From a bacterium (GTDB lineage: Bacteria; Actinomycetota; Acidimicrobiia; Spongiisociales; Spongiisociaceae), in the NCBI GenBank assembly GCA_028821575.1, contig JAPPFW010000082.1, positions 1 through 55,124 of the forward strand: a stretch of 55,124 nucleotides of DNA. The letters are read 5' to 3'. A model generated the notes under the pieces. It ran no database searches. It was given only the letters and a program-made list of their open reading frames with translations, and was not told the DNA's origin. Position 1 is the first letter of the stretch, and every line of letters starts with the position of its first letter. A program made the translations under genes and the position numbers. Shown piece after piece: positions 51,966-55,124 of the stretch.

Positions 51966-52988
51966 ATGGCTCGGGTGATGACCGTCAGGGGTTCGATCGA
52001 GGGAGCGGAACTCGGCGTGACGCTGTCCCACGAGCATGTGCTCATCTCGATGGCCTACGCATTCCCGGCGGCCGGCCCGGAGGCGACCAAGCCGATCACG
52101 ATGGACCAGTTGGGGGTCTTGCGCAACGACATGATGCGCAACGTGAACACCATCACCCTCGACGAGTCGTGCGATCCGGTGGGCGAGTTGACCAAGGCGC
52201 GGGAGGCGGGGGTGGACACCATCGTCGACCTGACGCCTCCCGAGTTGAGCCGCAACCCGGCAGGCCTGGCCCGTATCTCCGAAGCATCCGGAGTCAACAT
52301 CATCTGCGGGACTGGTCACTACCTGCGCCTCCAGCAGCGACCCGAGACGAAGCGATTCATCGACGAGTCTCCCCCGGAGGCGATCGCTGAGCCGATGATC
52401 CGGGATCTTACGGAGGGTATCGGAGACACCGGTATCAGGGCGGGGGTGATCGGCGAGATCGGCCTCTTCTCGCCGGTCCATCCGGGCGAACTCAAGACCC
52501 TGGAGGCGGCGGTGCTGGCGCATCGGGCCACCGGCGCTCCGCTGTTCGTCCACCTGATGGAGGTGCCGATCGCCGAGTATGCTCTCAGGGTCTTGGACCG
52601 CGTGGAGCCGGACTGGGAGCGGGTGGTCTTCTGCCATATGGACTTCGACATCCGGGACCTCACCTGGCACCGCAGGGCCCTGGAGCGGGGCATCAACGTC
52701 GAGTTCGATTTCTTCGGTTCCACCTGGTGGCCCCACGAGTGGTACCTGCACTTCCCCACCGACCCGCAACGGCTGACCGCGCTGAGCCGGTTGGCGGATG
52801 AGGGGTATGGGCGGCAGCTCGTCGTCAGCCATGACGTATGCACACGCCTCCAGTTGACCGCGTATGGGGGGTTCGGATACGGGTACCTGCGATCAGTGGT
52901 TCCCGGCATGATCGACGCCCTGGGCCTCGACCCGGCGCTTCTGGACCGGTTCATGGTGGAGAACACCAGGCGGATACTCACGGGGTAG
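51966..52988 (+). CDS. Phosphotriesterase-like metal-dependent hydrolase, copy 2
   Basis: The 340-residue product has SHEHVLIS (HxH), VIGEIGLFSPVHPGELK with a bridging Glu, metal His in LFVHLMEVP and FCHMDFD, and Asp in VSHDVCTR. About 35-40 percent like the 33.3-kb enzyme by eye; several insertions differ (WWPHEWYLHF). Role: lactone or amide-type hydrolysis, substrate unknown. Isolated, not in an obvious operon. Confidence 0.88.
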   Translation: MARVMTVRGSIEGAELGVTLSHEHVLISMAYAFPAAGPEATKPITMDQLGVLRNDMMRNVNTITLDESCDPVGELTKAREAGVDTIVDLTPPELSRNPAGLARISEASGVNIICGTGHYLRLQQRPETKRFIDESPPEAIAEPMIRDLTEGIGDTGIRAGVIGEIGLFSPVHPGELKTLEAAVLAHRATGAPLFVHLMEVPIAEYALRVLDRVEPDWERVVFCHMDFDIRDLTWHRRALERGINVEFDFFGSTWWPHEWYLHFPTDPQRLTALSRLADEGYGRQLVVSHDVCTRLQLTAYGGFGYGYLRSVVPGMIDALGLDPALLDRFMVENTRRILTG

Positions 52989-53178
52989 GCACTGAGGACC
53001 CCGACCGATCAGGGGCTCGGTCTTCGGAACAGACCAAGAACCCAAAGTCGCGAGAAACCGGCCTGCCTGCGCCCCCTCCGGGCCCTCCCCCACCATCGCC
53101 CTTCCTGGGATCGGAACGCGCTCTGCCATCCGAATCCGGGAGGGGGCAACTCGGTTCCGGCCGACAACTCGGCCTCCA

Positions 53179-53409
53179 TCACCCTTCCGGCGAGTGGCAA
53201 CGATCATTCAACGCGGTTTCGAACTCTGCGGGTGAGGGGTCTGAGTAGAAGGCTGGGCTGGCCCGGACCAGTCCCAGCAGGCGCTCCCGCGCTTGGCGCT
53301 CGTCCGCCAGCCCGAACTCGAGTGGCATCTCCAAGGTGTGGCGTCCCAGGAGTAGGGCGTCGACGAAGGAGTGCCGATAGGCAGCGCCGCCTTCAAACTG
53401 TAACCCCAA
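53179..53409 (-). CDS. Hypothetical 76-residue protein
   Basis: TTG-start frame (YRHSFVDALLLGRHTLEMPL, DERQARERLLGLVRASPAF). Charged and helical; no family recognised. The coding look extends about 9 codons further upstream (STLLAKCLG), so it may be the tail of a decayed longer gene. Confidence 0.4.
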   Translation of the reverse strand: MGLQFEGGAAYRHSFVDALLLGRHTLEMPLEFGLADERQARERLLGLVRASPAFYSDPSPAEFETALNDRCHSPEG

Positions 53410-53610
53410 GCACTTCGCTAGGAGAGTGCTGAACTATCTAACGGGGCTCGCTGCTTGGTAAACCGGCTGGTACCGGAGCGGTCATCTGCCAGCGAACCCT
53501 TTGCCCGGGCTTGTCAGCACCCCCCAAGGCCACCGTCCTCACTCCGCGGGTGTGCTGATCCGACCGCTGACCGAACGAAGAACGGCCAGTGGGTCGGGTG
53601 CCCATTTCCG

Positions 53611-53954
53611 TCAGTCCTCCTGCAGTGCGGTTAGACCGCGTGCCTGTGAACCCCAGCATACGATGAAGCCGTCGCGTTTCAGCCCACATGTGTGATCAAC
53701 AGTCGGCGCTGACGGAGACGAACTCGCCGGATGGCGGATTGGCCTGGCCGACAGTCATATCATCCAAACTGTCCTCGTTCGATCCCCAGCACTCGACGGT
53801 GCCGTCGTCCTTCAGTGCACGGGTGTGGAAATCCCCGACGCTGACAGAGGTGTTCTACTACGTCCGATCTGGTGACTCCAAGCTTGGGTAGGGGTATGTC
53901 ACCGTCTCCGCAGGCGCCAAAAACGGTGACCAAGATCAAGAGAAGTGTCAGCAT
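53611..53954 (-). pseudogene. Decayed RCC1-repeat lipoprotein
   Basis: A start-like lipoprotein signal (MLTLLLILVTVFGACGDGD) is followed in shifted frames by RCC1-type repeats: VSVGDFHTRALKDDGTVECWG, ANPPSGEFVSVSAD and TCGLKRDGFIVCWGSQ. At least two frameshifts (and a TGA at the repeat 'SADC-x-HTCG') break it. Relatives are long extracellular beta-propellers. Confidence 0.75.
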
Positions 53955-54190
53955 AGCTTGCTGTCCACGGTGACCTATCACGCTGCCAGGTTATCTGGGC
54001 CAGGGCCGGATATGAGTCCTAGTTTTGTTTACGGTTTTCCGAAGGAGTACCCAGTCTTGTTGCTTGTCCTGTGGAGTTGCCCCGCTTTGTTCCGGATACT
54101 TCAGTCCACCCAAGCTCATCAACCTCACTGAGACTTGTCGCAGTGGACATCTGACTCCGTTATCCCTCTTTCTCCACTCGCCATCAACCT

Positions 54191-54934
54191 CTACCAGCCC
54201 TCTGCGTCTTCGCGGCGCGGTCCCTTGTCGCCTTCGAAGGCACGGGCACGACTCCGGCGCAGCAGTAACATCAGGCCAAAACCTGTAATCGCACCGTACA
54301 AGAGGGAGGCAATGACCGCACTCCAACCCCAACCCCAACCCCAGCCATCGGTGATCCGGTATCCGGTCTCCACCCACCACATCGCTACTCCTACAGATAC
54401 CCCACCTACTGCCATCGCCACGGTATTCACCGGGATCCATATAACGGGCCGCGCCACATGTGTCCGCAGAGCAGTCCATTGCAGACCCCCCATCACCGAC
54501 CCCGCTACCATTCCACCCACGCCGAATATTATCACGCCGCTCCAGGGTGCTCCAGCGCTCCCACCGTCGAATAGAACTAGTTGCTCTGCGCCCACTACGA
54601 TAGCCACTACAAAGCCCACTACACCTCCGGACACCCAGCCTGTGCTCCAGCCTGCCACAGTCAGCGCTATCCACGTCTTCACCGTCGCCAAATGCCTCCG
54701 TAGCACAAGAAACTGCAGCACTCCTAATGCAAGCCCTGGTACAAGTAGTGTCCCAGCAGACGCACCGATTGTCACTGGGTCGGTCTCGGCTACCCATGCG
54801 ACATGCAACAGCAAAGTAGCTATCGCGCCTCCGGCCAGATTGGTCAGCACCCACATGTGCCACAGTGACCCGTGCGCAGTCTGAGCGTGATCCAAAGGCT
54901 GGGAGCTACCTTCGCCAAAGTTCTTGGCAGTCAT
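54191..54934 (-). CDS. Polytopic membrane protein of unknown function
   Basis: The 247-residue product has about seven hydrophobic helices (LWHMWVLTNLAGGAIATLLL, ALTVAGWSTGWVSGGVVGFV, GVGGMVAGSVMGGLQWTAL, TVAMAVGGVSVGVAMWW). The repeated 'Q-x-LVLRRHL'/'GLQWTALRTHV' helix ends suggest internal duplication. AAGAGGAG 4-6 bases upstream supports ATG 54934. No family function known to me. Confidence 0.7.
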   Translation of the reverse strand: MTAKNFGEGSSQPLDHAQTAHGSLWHMWVLTNLAGGAIATLLLHVAWVAETDPVTIGASAGTLLVPGLALGVLQFLVLRRHLATVKTWIALTVAGWSTGWVSGGVVGFVVAIVVGAEQLVLFDGGSAGAPWSGVIIFGVGGMVAGSVMGGLQWTALRTHVARPVIWIPVNTVAMAVGGVSVGVAMWWVETGYRITDGWGWGWGWSAVIASLLYGAITGFGLMLLLRRSRARAFEGDKGPRREDAEGW

Positions 54935-55124
54935 TCTTCTCCTCTTTGCTTGCCAAACAGAGGGCCGAAACAGCCGCCGGCATTCCCTCGTCTCCGACCT
55001 TGGTCGCTGTAACCCTCGCCGCTGAGGTCACGATGCGCCTGGCGCCGCAGCCGGGGCCATATTCGTCAAACCCGAGTTTGGCGGGTGTTTCGTGTTTTGC
55101 CTGGTCAGAGGGGGTACGGTGGTG

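Noticed and set aside
53007..53207. Minus-strand frame at 53.0-53.2 kb
   Set aside because: Only weak similarity to other intergenic relics; no start signal.
55060..55100. Imperfect hairpin AAACCCG...CGGGTGTTT at the right edge
   Set aside because: Too short and bulged, and its gene context lies outside the window.
1..55124. tRNA or rRNA genes
   Set aside because: No cloverleaf with a plausible T-loop was found on either strand by eye; the few GTTCGA matches fall inside coding genes.

Overview
The window is high-GC bacterial DNA whose gene content points to an uncultivated actinobacterial lineage, most likely Acidimicrobiia or a relative, probably a free-living or host-associated (for example sponge) genome bin. 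The clues are Cys-containing S-layer-homology (SLH) repeats of the type 'GCxTGPLRYCP...VTRAQMA', GTG/TTG starts, F420/flavin LLM oxidoreductases, small VOC and ABM enzymes, and a density of amidohydrolases and ABC transporters. This taxonomic placement is inference; there is no rRNA or tRNA here to test it.

Region 1 (about 0.6-8.7 kb) encodes exported surface proteins. Two adjacent minus-strand genes encode TlpA/thioredoxin-like proteins. One carries SLH repeats and the other is a lipoprotein with a Thr/Ala/Pro stalk. In both, an in-frame TGA stands exactly where the first Cys of the CxxC motif should be, giving UxxC, and each TGA is followed by a hairpin that fits a bacterial SECIS element. 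I read them as an undescribed-looking pair of extracytoplasmic selenoproteins. Next to them are a plant-like LRR - zinc metallopeptidase - SLH protein and an SLH-LRR protein interrupted by one amber codon, then a fused NAD(P)HX repair enzyme.

Region 2 (8.8-20 kb) holds small enzymes (two ABM monooxygenase-like proteins, an LLM flavin oxidoreductase, a VOC protein), a 61-residue membrane protein with a paralog at 28 kb, an amidohydrolase, a permease, a DUF1059 mini-protein, a HipA-like/DUF3037 pair and an N-acyl-D-amino-acid deacylase.

Region 3 (20.1-28.3 kb) starts with a DUF6338 membrane protein (frameshifted) plus a tiny basic protein. It continues with a carbohydrate-type ABC importer (binding protein and two permeases, no ATPase) followed by a polysaccharide deacetylase-like protein, a DapA-family lyase/aldolase and an aldehyde dehydrogenase. 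Three short inverted-repeat (MITE-like) elements are inserted in its intergenic gaps.

Region 4 (28.3-43 kb) looks like a catabolic island for D-amino-acid or amide compounds: a PLP D-amino-acid deaminase/aldolase-like enzyme, a formamidase/acetamidase, a phosphotriesterase-like hydrolase, and a complete Dpp/Opp-type importer. Two toxin-antitoxin-like modules are wedged in it: HipA-like kinase plus HIRAN protein, and DarT-DarG. Each is bounded on one side by an intact metabolic gene and on the other by a degenerate partial copy of that same gene.

Region 5 (43-55 kb) carries a decayed HATPase/wHTH regulator, a Fic protein, a DeoC aldolase, a YefM/RelE module, a TPR protein behind a frame broken by two ambers, a tiny basic protein plus a second small DUF6338-like membrane protein in an operon with a PDH E1/transketolase-type enzyme, a second phosphotriesterase-like gene, a decayed RCC1-repeat lipoprotein and a polytopic membrane protein. 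Heptamer arrays (CTTGTGG/CCACAAG) sit exactly at gene 3' ends at three places.
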